Below, in pieces: positions 22,359 through 31,586 of a stretch of 64,000 bases of DNA; positions within the stretch are counted from its first letter, which is position 1; the number at the start of each line of letters is the position of its first letter. The notes under the pieces are model-generated. The model was not told where the DNA came from. It saw only the letters and a program-made list of their open reading frames with translations, and ran no database searches. The stretch is from Corynebacterium glaucum. GTDB lineage: Bacteria > Actinomycetota > Actinomycetes > Mycobacteriales > Mycobacteriaceae. Made by a program: the position numbers and the translations under genes. Where the stretch lies: positions 1 to 64,000 of the forward strand of contig NZ_CP047358.1 of assembly GCF_030408855.1 (NCBI RefSeq), given 5' to 3'.

Positions 22359-24452
22359 CTAGACCGAGATCTCGGGGTAGATGTCCTTCTCTGTCGGGCG
22401 CCGCAGCGCGCGCAGACCCAGGCACGAGACCAGCCACGAACCGATGGCAAGCGCAACCAGCACGATGACCGCCCGGTGCATGCGCGGATCTGTTGCCGCG
22501 GAGCCAAAGAGCGCGAAGCGCGTGAGGTCGACCACGTACGTCATCGGGTCCAGCTTGTGCACCCACTGGATGAACTCCGGTTGCACTTCTGGTGGGTAGA
22601 GGCCGTTGGAGGCCACCAGCTGCAGCGACATCAGTGCCATCGTGATCAGGCGGCCCACTGAGGCGCCGAAGACCGCGTTGAGGGCGAAGATGGTGGTGAT
22701 GAACGCCCAGGAGGCGAACATCAGTACGGCGAAAAGCCAACCCGGGTGCTTGGGTTGCACGTCGAGCACGAAGACCTGCACGACCCACAAGGCAATGACC
22801 TGAGCGAGACCGATGAGGTAAGCCGGAACCAGGGTGTTCAACGCGACACGTGTCGGCAGGGCGCCGGAATCGATCGCGCGACGCGACAGCGGCGGAAGCA
22901 CCATGAACGTGATCAGGCCGCCGAACCACAGCGACAGCGACAGGAAGAACGGCGACAGGCCACGGCCGAAGAAAGTCAGCTCGTCACCCACCTGGTTCAC
23001 AACGACCGGGTTCGAGGCATTTTCGACGGCCATATCAAGACGCTCGCCTTCCCACCGCGGCGCCTTCTCTGCGCCCTCGGAGAGCTTCAGGGAAAGCTCG
23101 CCGGTGCCGTCGGAAAGCTGCACCAGGCCGTCGCTAAGCTCGCCCATTCCCACAACTAGCTGGTCTGAGCCTTCCGCAAGCTTCGAGGTGGCGTCGGCAG
23201 CCGCGTTCGCCGCAACGACGAACGCCGATGTACCGTCCTTGAGCTTGGTCACGCCGGCCAGGAGCGTGCCGGAACCCTCGTCCAGTGCCGCAAGGCCCTT
23301 GGCCAGCGTCTCTGCTGCGCCGACGGCGGTGTTCATACCGGAGAGGTATTCGGATTCGGGGTCGTGGAGCTGGTATGCCACCTGGTGCGCGCCGTCCTGT
23401 AACAGCGTGAGTTGGCTGACTAGATCAGAACCGGCGGCAGCGCCGAGCGTGCCGGAGTTCAGCTGCGCGCGGGTGGCGCGCGCCTGCTCCGCGATCAGCT
23501 CGGATCCCGGGATGGGGGAGCGGTCGAGGTCTTCAATGACCTGTGCCAGCGAGGAGTCGATGTCCTCGTACGCCTGCTGTGCTGCGCTCAACGTACCAGC
23601 GAGGTCTGCGATCTTGTCCACGCCGCCGGCAACCTGCTCGGCACCGGAACCGAGGGCATCGGTAGCGGTCTTGAGTTTGCCCAGGCCGTCGGACAGCTGC
23701 TGGGCTCCGTCTGCGGCGGTGCCCAAATTCTCGTTCAGCTGCTGTGCGCCGTTCTGCAGCTCGCTGACGCCGTTGTCGAGTTCGCCGGCCGCTTCCGGAA
23801 GCTGCTGGGCCTTCTCGTTGAACTCGTTCAGACCATCGTTTAGACGACCAGCACCGTCGTCGAGCTGGCCAGCTCCGTCCTTTGCCGACTGCGCTCCGTC
23901 GTCAAGCTGGCTCGCGCCATCCTTGGCCTGGTCCATGCCGTCGCCGATGGTGTTGAAGCCAACGAAAAGCTGGTTCACCACTTCAGCGCCGATGCTGTGC
24001 GAGACGGCCTCCGCAACTTGGGTGGTAGCGGTGCTGCCGAGCATGGTGGGGATGAAACCGTTGGTCTCATTCAGCGTGACGTTGATCTTGGCCTGACGCG
24101 GGTTGTCCGACTGCACACTGGTCGCGGCATCGGTGAAGTCCGTTGGCAGCTCCATGGCTAAGTAGTACGTGCCGTTTTCCACGCCTTCTCGCGCTTCATC
24201 GGCGCTGACTACGTGGAAGTCCATCGGACTTTCCGCCACGAGTTCGTCGACGACCTTTTGGCCCGCGTCGCCTTCATCTGAGTTCACCAGCGCTACCGGC
24301 ACTTTGTGGAAGTTGCCGAGGGGGTCGAAGTAGCTCCAGACGAAAAGGCCGCCGAACAGGAGCGGCAACAGCGCGATGGCAATCAGTGCAAGCGGCGGCA
24401 GGGTGCCGTGGAAGAATTTTCGGAAGTTAGTGCCGATGTGAAGTCCGCTCAT
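22359..24452 (-). CDS. YhgE/Pip-family membrane protein (ABC-2-type exporter-like)
   Basis: The 697-residue protein has one N-terminal membrane helix (about 18-38), a large extracytoplasmic region, and five to six C-terminal helices ending near residue 690. The middle (about 170-290 and 370-430) is built of repeated DGAxxLxDG motifs that predict long helices and coiled coils, the hallmark of YhgE/Pip proteins. The C-terminal half resembles ABC-2 permeases. The start ATG overlaps the stop of the upstream ATPase-like gene by 4 bp, so the two are translationally coupled. Role inferred: export or envelope-spanning channel; the substrate is unknown. Confidence 0.85.
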   Translation of the reverse strand: MSGLHIGTNFRKFFHGTLPPLALIAIALLPLLFGGLFVWSYFDPLGNFHKVPVALVNSDEGDAGQKVVDELVAESPMDFHVVSADEAREGVENGTYYLAMELPTDFTDAATSVQSDNPRQAKINVTLNETNGFIPTMLGSTATTQVAEAVSHSIGAEVVNQLFVGFNTIGDGMDQAKDGASQLDDGAQSAKDGAGQLDDGAGRLNDGLNEFNEKAQQLPEAAGELDNGVSELQNGAQQLNENLGTAADGAQQLSDGLGKLKTATDALGSGAEQVAGGVDKIADLAGTLSAAQQAYEDIDSSLAQVIEDLDRSPIPGSELIAEQARATRAQLNSGTLGAAAGSDLVSQLTLLQDGAHQVAYQLHDPESEYLSGMNTAVGAAETLAKGLAALDEGSGTLLAGVTKLKDGTSAFVVAANAAADATSKLAEGSDQLVVGMGELSDGLVQLSDGTGELSLKLSEGAEKAPRWEGERLDMAVENASNPVVVNQVGDELTFFGRGLSPFFLSLSLWFGGLITFMVLPPLSRRAIDSGALPTRVALNTLVPAYLIGLAQVIALWVVQVFVLDVQPKHPGWLFAVLMFASWAFITTIFALNAVFGASVGRLITMALMSLQLVASNGLYPPEVQPEFIQWVHKLDPMTYVVDLTRFALFGSAATDPRMHRAVIVLVALAIGSWLVSCLGLRALRRPTEKDIYPEISV

Positions 24453-25027
24453 TGCTCCTCATTCACGGTGGTCACGATGACGGGCAGGTACGACGCTACT
24501 ACCTTGAGGTCATCCATAATTTGGCGGCGCAGGGCCATTTTCTTCACCTGGTCGACGTCATCGACCACGAGTAGCTCGGCGTTCGGCCGGGATACGAGAG
24601 CAAGCAGGATCCGGAGACGGAACCGATCCATCACGCCCAGTTCGCCGACCGTCTTGTCAACGTTCAGCTCTTCGAGGCGTAGCGGCTCCAGCCACGGCTG
24701 GACGTATTTGTGGCCCAGGATGTCCTTCGGTACACGGGCGAAAAACGGCTGAGCCCACGCGACCTGTTCCCGTATCGATTCCCGAGCGGAAACATGCCGC
24801 TCCAGGGTGTCAATGAAGTCCGCGCCGGCTAATGCGGTGCGTTTAAAACCAGGACCGTCCACGGTGCCGGAATAGGGCTTGAAACGGTCCGCGAGCGCCA
24901 TCGCGAGCCGGGAGCCGCCCGCCTCGCGACGCGTCTGCACGATGGTTAGCCCCTCTTCCGCAACCAGCGTCACCGGGGTGCCACCCTTGCGCACCACAAG
25001 GTCCTGCGTGGTGAGTACTACTGTCAT
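24449..25027 (-). CDS. ABC-type ATPase-like protein lacking a P-loop
   Basis: The 192-residue protein starts at ATG 25027 behind GGAGCAAGG. It aligns in outline with ABC ATPases: an N-terminal strand region LTTQDLVVRKGG, SGTV, the helical part, and a Walker B-like LLVVDDVDQ near 155-163. The place of Walker A reads QTRREAGGSRLAMALA, without GxxGxGK(S/T). No LSGGQ signature is visible (LGVMDRFRLR instead) and the H-loop is absent. It is therefore unlikely to hydrolyse ATP normally. The 4-bp overlap with the YhgE/Pip gene and the divergent TetR gene suggest a partner or scaffold subunit of that exporter-like protein. Confidence 0.7.
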   Translation of the reverse strand: MTVVLTTQDLVVRKGGTPVTLVAEEGLTIVQTRREAGGSRLAMALADRFKPYSGTVDGPGFKRTALAGADFIDTLERHVSARESIREQVAWAQPFFARVPKDILGHKYVQPWLEPLRLEELNVDKTVGELGVMDRFRLRILLALVSRPNAELLVVDDVDQVKKMALRRQIMDDLKVVASYLPVIVTTVNEEQ

Positions 25028-25124
25028 CCTTGCTCCAGACGGAGGGTTAGCTATCACTTAAATCCGGTGTTATCATCCTCGCCATTAGCAGTCGTGTCAA
25101 AAGTAACGGGTAGGAGGTGGAACT

Positions 25125-25721
25125 GTGCGCGCAGATGCACGCGCAAAACGCGCTCAAATCATCACCGCCGCCATGCGGCAGTTCCGCACCCGGCCAGCCT
25201 CGGCGGTGACCATGGAAGGCATAGCCGCAGAGGCCAATGTCGGTATCGCCACCGTGTATCGCCACTTTCCGTCTCGGTCCGAGCTGCGCCAAGCGTGTGC
25301 CCTTGAACTCATCCACGTGCTCGACGAGTTCCTCGACAACTCACTTGCAGCTTTCGATGATGCTCCCCACGAGCAGTGGGAGAGCTTTGTTTGGAAGCTG
25401 GTGGATTACGGCGTGGGCATGCTCGTCGGCGCGTTGGTCAACGAGATGCCCGGAACGATTGACGCTGAGGTAGCGGCAAGACGCGACGAATTCTTCGACA
25501 GGGTCCAGGCGCTGCTCGACAATGCGGCCGCACACGGGTTGGTTGACCCGGGTCTGCGGCCGCTAGAACTCGCCTCCGAGCTGATCGTGGTCACCCGTCC
25601 GATGAACGAACAGCTCAATGCCCTGTTTCCCGATGTCCGGGAGCGGCTCGTGCGCCACCTCTTACTAGCGTGGCGTGCGCCGCGAGTGGACATTCAGCAC
25701 ACTCAGCGCAACAGCGCTTAA
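25125..25721 (+). CDS. TetR-family transcriptional regulator
   Basis: The 198-residue protein starts at GTG 25125 after AGGAGG. The N-terminal helix-turn-helix (about 8-52) includes IITAAMRQF, VTMEGIAAEANVGIATVYRHFPSR. The C-terminal domain is the ligand-binding and dimer part. The gene is divergent from the ATPase-like/YhgE pair, with 97 bp between starts, and so most likely represses that pair and itself. No clear palindrome could be assigned in the gap. Confidence 0.9.
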   Translation: MRADARAKRAQIITAAMRQFRTRPASAVTMEGIAAEANVGIATVYRHFPSRSELRQACALELIHVLDEFLDNSLAAFDDAPHEQWESFVWKLVDYGVGMLVGALVNEMPGTIDAEVAARRDEFFDRVQALLDNAAAHGLVDPGLRPLELASELIVVTRPMNEQLNALFPDVRERLVRHLLLAWRAPRVDIQHTQRNSA

Positions 25722-26578
25722 CGCTTCGCGTCGTTGTCCTTGCGCAGCTCGTGGCGGCCGGACGCGCCGATCGTGGTGTCGGCATCTGAGGTCTTATCGC
25801 TACGGTTGCCCGAACCGGTGTCGCGCAGCACATCGCTCTTTACATCACTCTTCGCGTGGCGCGGTTCGGTTACCTCACGCTGCGAATCCTCGAGGGTGTC
25901 AAGGGTGGTCAGCTGCTCGTCGATGGAGGTGAGCAGCTCCTCGTCGCGCTCAGCCGGTTCCTCACCGAGCGGGCCTGCAGAGCCGTGCATGTCCGCCTTC
26001 GGGCGCATGTCGTTATCTGGGTCGTTGGTCGCGCGCGCACCGGACGCTGTGCCTGCGGTTTCGGTGGTGGTGGAGTACACGAGGGTCGAGTTGCCCTTCT
26101 CGTCGGTTTCAGTGCGGGTCGGAGCCGGACGGGTGGTTGTCGCTGCCTGCTTGTCGGAGAGCCAGAACTCCCACGCGGCCCACGCAGCGGCAGCTGCGCC
26201 TGCGATGCCGAGGCTGATGCCAATGAACTTGCCGACACCGCCGCCGCGGTTGTCTTTCTCCTGCTGCTTCGCCGCGTGCTTCAGCGCCTCGCGGCGCGCC
26301 TTGCGGTCTGGAGCAGCCGCGGCGAATGCAGCGCGGCGGCGATCGAGGCGGTCGTGCGCGTCGCGGGTCAGGTCGCCGGCGTTCGCGCGTGCGGCACCGT
26401 GCAGCTCCTCCAGGTCGTCGATGCCGAGCTCCTCAGCGAGGTCGCCCAGCTTGCCGTCTTTCAGTGCGCCGAGCAGAGCGTCGTAGGTCTTGCGCTGCTG
26501 TTTCGAGTCGCTGTTGCGGTACATGTTGTACGCGCCGGTGGCGGCGCCCATTGCCAAGCGAAGCATGATCCGGTTCAT
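25718..26578 (-). CDS. Hypothetical membrane-anchored protein
   Basis: The start is taken as ATG 26578 (MNRIMLRLAMGAATGAY), with AAAGGAG 10 nt before it; a longer frame upstream has no such site. The 286-residue protein has a basic and helical N-terminal half with a KQQRKTYDALLGALKDGKL segment, one hydrophobic helix at about 117-140, and a long polar tail rich in Thr, Asp and Glu. The tail is likely disordered. I do not recognise the family. Its end overlaps the TetR gene end by 4 bp (convergent). Confidence 0.65.
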   Translation of the reverse strand: MNRIMLRLAMGAATGAYNMYRNSDSKQQRKTYDALLGALKDGKLGDLAEELGIDDLEELHGAARANAGDLTRDAHDRLDRRRAAFAAAAPDRKARREALKHAAKQQEKDNRGGGVGKFIGISLGIAGAAAAAWAAWEFWLSDKQAATTTRPAPTRTETDEKGNSTLVYSTTTETAGTASGARATNDPDNDMRPKADMHGSAGPLGEEPAERDEELLTSIDEQLTTLDTLEDSQREVTEPRHAKSDVKSDVLRDTGSGNRSDKTSDADTTIGASGRHELRKDNDAKR

Positions 26579-26889
26579 GACGAAATAACTCCTTTTTGTG
26601 TGATGCGCGATGCATTCGCACGCGCGCGTGAATCCGCTCCCAGGGTAGCGAAAACGCTGAATGCCCCGCGCTACACAAACTGAACCAAGCGGTTCATTCC
26701 GCCTTTCGCCCGGTGCTATTTTATTCACCCTACTCGGCTGTTCAACCAGCGCAAACACCCACAAGACCGAGAGGTACATTGAGACTGAAACTTGGGCGCA
26801 ATAAGTTTTGCACAGCCGTTGTAAAACGGTTGAACGTCAAGTGCCGAGCCCGGCCAGACACCCAAGAAGATCGAAAGGCATCTGTTTCC
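26579..26889 (+). promoter_or_regulatory. metF upstream region with a 16-bp palindrome
   Basis: A near-perfect dyad, TGAACCAAGCGGTTCA, lies at 26681-26696 between the divergent hypothetical gene and metF. An AT-rich TATTTTATT follows at about 26716 and could be the metF -10 region. Further on, an imperfect repeat (CAAACACCCACAAGACCGAGAGG and CAGACACCCAAGAAGATCG, about 110 bp apart) duplicates the area just before a TTG (26779) and before the ATG (26890), both in the metF frame. I looked for cobalamin and SAM riboswitch boxes and saw none. Confidence 0.5.
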
Positions 26890-27855
26890 ATGCGTGGGAA
26901 TTTTGCTTCGACTCGGCTGTCAGCCTCGGCACCCCTGGACAGCCCGTTCGAGGTTGACCAGTACTCGCCGGTGGTGAAGCACCACGGCACGCGCACAGCG
27001 CTGAGTTTTGAGCTCATCCCGCCGCGCAACAGCACAGATTCCGCCAAGCTCGATGAGCTTATCCAAGGCTTGGCCGCCTACCACCCCGACTACGTCTCGG
27101 TGACCAGCTCTATGCGCAGCGACTGGCTGGCCGGCACCTCGGCACTCATCGAGCGCATCGCAAGCACTACAGATCTTCGCCCGATCGCGCACCTCGCGTG
27201 CACCGCCGGGCCGAAGGTCGAGCTTGAGGGGTGGATTCGCCAGCTTATCGACGTCGGCGTTCGCGGTTTTCTCGCGCTTCGGGGGGACCTGCAGCCGGGG
27301 CAGACTTCGCTACCAGAGGGCTACCTCCCGTACGCCACCGATCTTCTGAACCTGATCAATAAGGTGCAGGAGGAAGAGGCGTTCCGCCTAGCGGCGGGCA
27401 AGCTGGCGCTGTCGGTGGCGTGCTACCCCTCGGGGCACGCGGAGTCGAAGCACTTCGACCACGATCTGGACGTGCTGTTGGCGAAGCAGCGCCTCGGCGC
27501 AGATTTCGCCATCACGCAGCTGTTTTTCGACGCCTCGGATTACCTCGAGTTCGTGGAGGTGGCGCGCCTCGCGGGCGTGCGCATTCCGCTCATCCCCGGC
27601 ATCATGCCCATCACGAGCTTGGCCAGGGCCAAGCGAATGGGCGAGCTGTCGGGATTGCAGGTTCCAGAGGCCGTCGAAAAGCGACTTGCTTCCGCAACTT
27701 CCCCTGAGGAGGAGTATGAGCTGGGCATGGAGCTTTCGGCTGAGCTCACGCGGACGATCTTGGACGCCGGGACCGGCGGCCTGCACGTGTATACCCACAA
27801 CAACCTTGCCGTGACTCGCGACCTGCTTGGACGCGTCGGCATTCAACAACCGTAA
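26890..27855 (+). CDS. metF: 5,10-Methylenetetrahydrofolate reductase
   Basis: MetF reduces methylene-THF to methyl-THF, the methyl donor for methionine synthesis. From ATG 26890 the protein has 321 residues, the family's usual size. Family features are SFELIPPRN near the start (FAD-enzyme barrel), RGDLQPG, QLFFDASDYL and IPGIMPI. An alternative TTG at 26779, with GAGAGG before it, would add 37 residues that look unrelated to the fold. metE follows after 19 bp; the pair forms a two-step methyl-transfer operon. Confidence 0.93.
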   Translation: MRGNFASTRLSASAPLDSPFEVDQYSPVVKHHGTRTALSFELIPPRNSTDSAKLDELIQGLAAYHPDYVSVTSSMRSDWLAGTSALIERIASTTDLRPIAHLACTAGPKVELEGWIRQLIDVGVRGFLALRGDLQPGQTSLPEGYLPYATDLLNLINKVQEEEAFRLAAGKLALSVACYPSGHAESKHFDHDLDVLLAKQRLGADFAITQLFFDASDYLEFVEVARLAGVRIPLIPGIMPITSLARAKRMGELSGLQVPEAVEKRLASATSPEEEYELGMELSAELTRTILDAGTGGLHVYTHNNLAVTRDLLGRVGIQQP

Positions 27856-27874
27856 TTTAGTTTAAGGACAAGCA

Positions 27875-30133
27875 ATGACTGTACCTTTTCCCAAGGCGAC
27901 GATTGAAGGCTACCCGCGCATCGGCGCGAACCGCGAGCTGAAGCAGGCGTTGGAGAGCTACTGGGCTGGCCGCATTGACGCGGAGACCTTCCGCTCCACC
28001 ACCCGCGCGCTGCGCATTGACACCTACAACCACCTGCGCGACCTCGGCCTGACCGAGGACTACGCGATTCCGGCTGATGTGGCGTACTACGACCAGGTGC
28101 TGGAGACCGGCCTGACTGTCGGCCTGATTCCGGGCGGCACCGACCTGGATGAGGAGTTCGCGCTTGCCCGCGGCAACGACACCCGCGTGCCGCTGGAGAT
28201 GACTAAGTGGTTCGACACCAACTACCACTACCTCGTGCCCGAGATCGCCGAAGGCCAGGACATCACCCCGGCCCCGGAGCGCGTGCTTCGGCTGGTGGAG
28301 GAGGCAGGCGAAGCCGGCCACAAGGTGCGCCCGTACCTGGTCGGCCCGGTCACCCTGATCGCGCTGTCGAAGCCGGCCGAGTGGTCGCTGTTGCCGGCGC
28401 TGGTTGAGGCGTACGCCGAGGTCTTCCGCGCGCTGAAGGACGCCGGTGTGGAGTGGGTCCAGGTTGCAGAGCCAGCCGTCGTGGCCGACCTGTCCACCGC
28501 GGACGCGGAGCTTGCCAACTACCTGCGCCAGGCCTGGAGCCAGCTGCTCGCCGAGGAAGCCCGCCCGCAGGTCTACCTGACCACCCCGTACGGCGCGGCG
28601 CGCGAGGCGCTGTCAGTGCTCGGCGAGCTCGCCCCGGAGGCGCTGCACGTCGACCTGTCACCGTGGACCCTGGATTCCGATTCCGGCTATCCGGAGCGCG
28701 TGCGCGCGCAGGTTGCGGATTCCACCACCCTCGTCGCCGGGCTTATCGACGGCCGCAACGTATGGGCCGCCAACCTGCGCGTGAAGGCGGAGGTGCTGGA
28801 GTCCTTGGGTATCGCCGACGACGCACACGTGTCCACCTCCACCTCGCTGCAGCACGTGCCGCACTCCCTGAACGCGGAGAAGAACCTGCCGGTGGACGTG
28901 GCCAACTGGCTGTCCTTCGCCGATGAGAAGATCGGCGAGATCCAGGCGCTGGTCGCTGGCGAGGCAGGCGCTTCCGACGCCTTCGCACGTTCCGATCGCG
29001 CCGTTCGCACCCGCGCCGAGTCCGAGCGCACCCACAACGCAGACGTGGCCGCCAAGGTCGACGCGCTGCCGACCGGCACCGTCCAGCGTGAGCCGTCGTT
29101 TAGCGAGCGCAATGCTGCCCAGCGCGAGGCCCTTGGCCTGCCGCTGCTGCCGACGACCACTATCGGCTCCTTCCCGCAGACCCAGGAAATCCGCAAGGCG
29201 CGCGCCGATCACCGCGACGGCACCTTAAGCGACGATCAGTACACCGAGGCGCTGCGCGAGGAGATCAAGCAGGTCATCGCGCTGCAGGAGGAGATCGGCC
29301 TGGACGTGCTCGTGCACGGCGAGCCGGAGCGCAACGACATGGTGCAGTACTTCGCAGAGCTTCTCGACGGCTTCGTGGTCACCGAGAACGGCTGGGTCCA
29401 GTCCTACGGTTCCCGCTGCACCCGTCCGCCAATCGTGATCGGCGACGTCTCCCGCCCGGCGGCGATGACTGTCGAGTGGTCGCAGTACGCGCAGTCCCTG
29501 TCCGAGAAGCCGGTCAAGGGCATGCTCACCGGCCCGGTGACCATCCTCGCGTGGTCCTTCAAGCGTGACGATGTGCCGCTGGCCGTCTCCGCCGACCAGA
29601 TCGCGCTTGCGCTTGCCGACGAGGTGCGTGACCTCGAGGAAGCCGGCATTAAGGTCATCCAGATCGACGAGCCGGCGCTGCGCGAGCTGCTGCCGCTGCG
29701 CGCCGACGAGCGCCCCGCCTACCTCGACTGGGCGGTGCGCGCCTTCCGCCTGGTTTCCCTGCAGGCGAAGCCGGAGACCCAGATCCACACCCACCTCTGC
29801 TACTCCGAGTTCGGCCAGATCATCGACGCAGTCGCCGGTCTGGATGCCGACGTGACCTCCATCGAGGCCGCACGATCCAAGATGGAGCTGCTCGAGGACA
29901 TTGACGAGACCTTCCACTCCGAGATCGGCCCAGGCGTGTGGGACATCCACTCGCCGCGCGTGCCGTCCACCGAGGAGATGGCGGGCCTGATCCGCGCCGC
30001 ACTGGAGAACGTGCCGGCCGAGCGCCTCTGGGTGAACCCGGACTGTGGTCTGAAGACCCGCGGCTACGCCGAGGTCGATCCGTCGCTGCGCAACATGATC
30101 GCGGCCCGCGACGAGGTGGCCCAGGGCCTGTAG
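27875..30133 (+). CDS. metE: Cobalamin-independent methionine synthase
   Basis: MetE transfers the methyl group of methyl-tetrahydrofolate (polyglutamate) to homocysteine. The 752-residue protein is full length and has both barrel domains: an N-terminal GYPRIGANRELK and the C-terminal catalytic barrel. The zinc ligands are visible as His and Cys in IHTHLCYSEF and Cys in VNPDCGLKTRGY. TIGSFPQT marks the start of the C-terminal domain. It is the second gene of the metF-metE operon. The coding sequence includes one exact copy of the interspersed 11-mer (28741), read as LID. Confidence 0.98.
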   Translation: MTVPFPKATIEGYPRIGANRELKQALESYWAGRIDAETFRSTTRALRIDTYNHLRDLGLTEDYAIPADVAYYDQVLETGLTVGLIPGGTDLDEEFALARGNDTRVPLEMTKWFDTNYHYLVPEIAEGQDITPAPERVLRLVEEAGEAGHKVRPYLVGPVTLIALSKPAEWSLLPALVEAYAEVFRALKDAGVEWVQVAEPAVVADLSTADAELANYLRQAWSQLLAEEARPQVYLTTPYGAAREALSVLGELAPEALHVDLSPWTLDSDSGYPERVRAQVADSTTLVAGLIDGRNVWAANLRVKAEVLESLGIADDAHVSTSTSLQHVPHSLNAEKNLPVDVANWLSFADEKIGEIQALVAGEAGASDAFARSDRAVRTRAESERTHNADVAAKVDALPTGTVQREPSFSERNAAQREALGLPLLPTTTIGSFPQTQEIRKARADHRDGTLSDDQYTEALREEIKQVIALQEEIGLDVLVHGEPERNDMVQYFAELLDGFVVTENGWVQSYGSRCTRPPIVIGDVSRPAAMTVEWSQYAQSLSEKPVKGMLTGPVTILAWSFKRDDVPLAVSADQIALALADEVRDLEEAGIKVIQIDEPALRELLPLRADERPAYLDWAVRAFRLVSLQAKPETQIHTHLCYSEFGQIIDAVAGLDADVTSIEAARSKMELLEDIDETFHSEIGPGVWDIHSPRVPSTEEMAGLIRAALENVPAERLWVNPDCGLKTRGYAEVDPSLRNMIAARDEVAQGL

Positions 30134-30203
30134 TTTCTGCAGGGTCTGTCGGGCCTTGCAGGCCTCACGCGGCTCGGGCGCGGATGTCGGTACTGTGGAA
30201 CGC

Positions 30204-30725
30204 ATGACTCAAAAGACACAGACGATTACGTTCCACACCAACCACGGCGACATCGTTGTTGACCTCTTCGGCAACCACGCCCCGAACACCGTGGAGACCA
30301 TTACCGGCCTGGCTACCGGCGAGCGCGAATACTCCGCGCAGAACGCGTCCGGTTCCACGTCCGGCCCGTTCTACAACGGTGCGATCTTCCACCGCATTAT
30401 CCCGGGCTTCATGATCCAGGGCGGCGACCCGACCGGCACCGGCACCGGTGGCCCGGGCTTCCAGTTCGCCGACGAGTTCCACCCGGAGCTGCAGTTCGAC
30501 CGCCCGTATCTGCTCGCAATGGCCAACGCTGGTCCGGGCACCAACGGCTCGCAGTTCTTCATCACCGTCGACGCAACCCCGTGGCTGAACAACCGCCACA
30601 CCATCTTCGGTGAAGTCACCGATGAAGCGTCGCGCAAGGTTGTCGACGAGATCGCCAACGTCAAGACCGGCCAAATGGATCGTCCGGTTGAGGATGTGGT
30701 GATTGAATCGGTGGACGTTGCTTAA
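30204..30725 (+). CDS. ppiA: Cyclophilin-type peptidyl-prolyl cis-trans isomerase
   Basis: The 173-residue cytosolic cyclophilin catalyses proline isomerisation in protein folding. Active-site motifs are FHRIIPGFMIQGGDP (Arg, Phe, Met, Gln) and NGSQFFIT. There is no signal peptide. The start ATG 30204 follows TACTGT (30191-30196) by 7 nt with no Shine-Dalgarno, so the mRNA is probably leaderless. A strong terminator follows. Confidence 0.96.
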   Translation: MTQKTQTITFHTNHGDIVVDLFGNHAPNTVETITGLATGEREYSAQNASGSTSGPFYNGAIFHRIIPGFMIQGGDPTGTGTGGPGFQFADEFHPELQFDRPYLLAMANAGPGTNGSQFFITVDATPWLNNRHTIFGEVTDEASRKVVDEIANVKTGQMDRPVEDVVIESVDVA

Positions 30726-30749
30726 GGCGTCGATAAGCGAAAAGCTCTA

Positions 30750-30777
30750 GCCCCCGCACTGGCCGCGGGGGCCTTTT
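30750..30777 (+). terminator. Intrinsic terminator after ppiA
   Basis: GCCCCCGC (30750-30757) pairs with GCGGGGGC (30765-30772), followed by CTTTTCCTCTTTT. Between the ppiA stop and the stem lies one copy of the interspersed motif CGTCGATAAGCGAAAA (30728-30743). Confidence 0.88.
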
Positions 30778-30790
30778 CCTCTTTTCTCCC

Positions 30791-31453
30791 ATGTTGAAGA
30801 CCCAGTTCAAAGGTGCGCCCGCGACCGCTGTGATTGCGGTGCTGTGCTGCGTGGTGTTTGTGATCACTGCGGTGCAGGCGCGATCGATCACCGATGTGGT
30901 GTGGGATTCTTGGCTCGGCTCCAACATGATTCTGTGGGGCCCGCTTGTCGACGGCCCCGGGTACCTGCGGGCCCTCACCGCCGGGTTCCTGCATCTGGAC
31001 ATCACGCACCTGTTTCTCAACGTGGTGCTCTTGACGGTCATCGGCCCGCCGATCGAACGGCAGGTGGGCACCGGTCCGTTCGCGGTGGCGTATGCGGCGG
31101 CGGGGCTTGCCGCCTCGGCCGCCGTGCTCGCGTTTAACTTCGCAGTCCCCACCGCGGGAGCGTCCGGTGCACTGTATGCACTCATGGCAATCTTTGTCGC
31201 AGTTGCTTCACGACGGTCCGCCGATCTCCGCGCGCCGCTCGTCCTGATCGCCGTCAACGTGGTGTACACCTTCATCGCCCCGAACGTGAGTTTCTGGGGG
31301 CACGCAGGCGGTTTAGTCGCGGGCGCTGTGTTGGCGTGGCCGTTGACGTCGGCGAATGCGCGGGTGCGGTGGGGGACCGCGTGGATCGGCCTGGTTTTGG
31401 CCGCGGTAGCGGTGTGGCTGCCGACGCTGCCGACGTCGCAGATGTACACGTAG
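30791..31453 (+). CDS. Rhomboid-family intramembrane serine protease
   Basis: The 220-residue protein has about six membrane helices. The catalytic Ser is in GASGALY (helix 4) and the His in GHAGG (helix 6); the loop with HLDITHLFLN before helix 2 is also typical. Rhomboids cleave membrane-anchored substrates within the bilayer. It lies between ppiA and crgA, the usual actinobacterial place. Its ATG is 65 bp past the ppiA stop, just beyond a terminator, so it should have its own promoter. Confidence 0.92.
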   Translation: MLKTQFKGAPATAVIAVLCCVVFVITAVQARSITDVVWDSWLGSNMILWGPLVDGPGYLRALTAGFLHLDITHLFLNVVLLTVIGPPIERQVGTGPFAVAYAAAGLAASAAVLAFNFAVPTAGASGALYALMAIFVAVASRRSADLRAPLVLIAVNVVYTFIAPNVSFWGHAGGLVAGAVLAWPLTSANARVRWGTAWIGLVLAAVAVWLPTLPTSQMYT

Positions 31454-31586
31454 CGGCTAGCGCGCTCTCTGCATATGCGCTCTGCGCGCGGCCCCTGTGT
31501 GCGTCCGGCCTGTGCGTGCGCACAAACGTTCGTTCCACGCCGCGGAATCCGGCGCTTTTCCGCGCGGATTCGGTGCCATCGCGGAG

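Noticed and set aside
26700..26889. Cobalamin or SAM riboswitch before metF-metE
   Set aside because: I see neither a B12 box nor the conserved SAM-aptamer core; only a palindrome and a short duplication are present.
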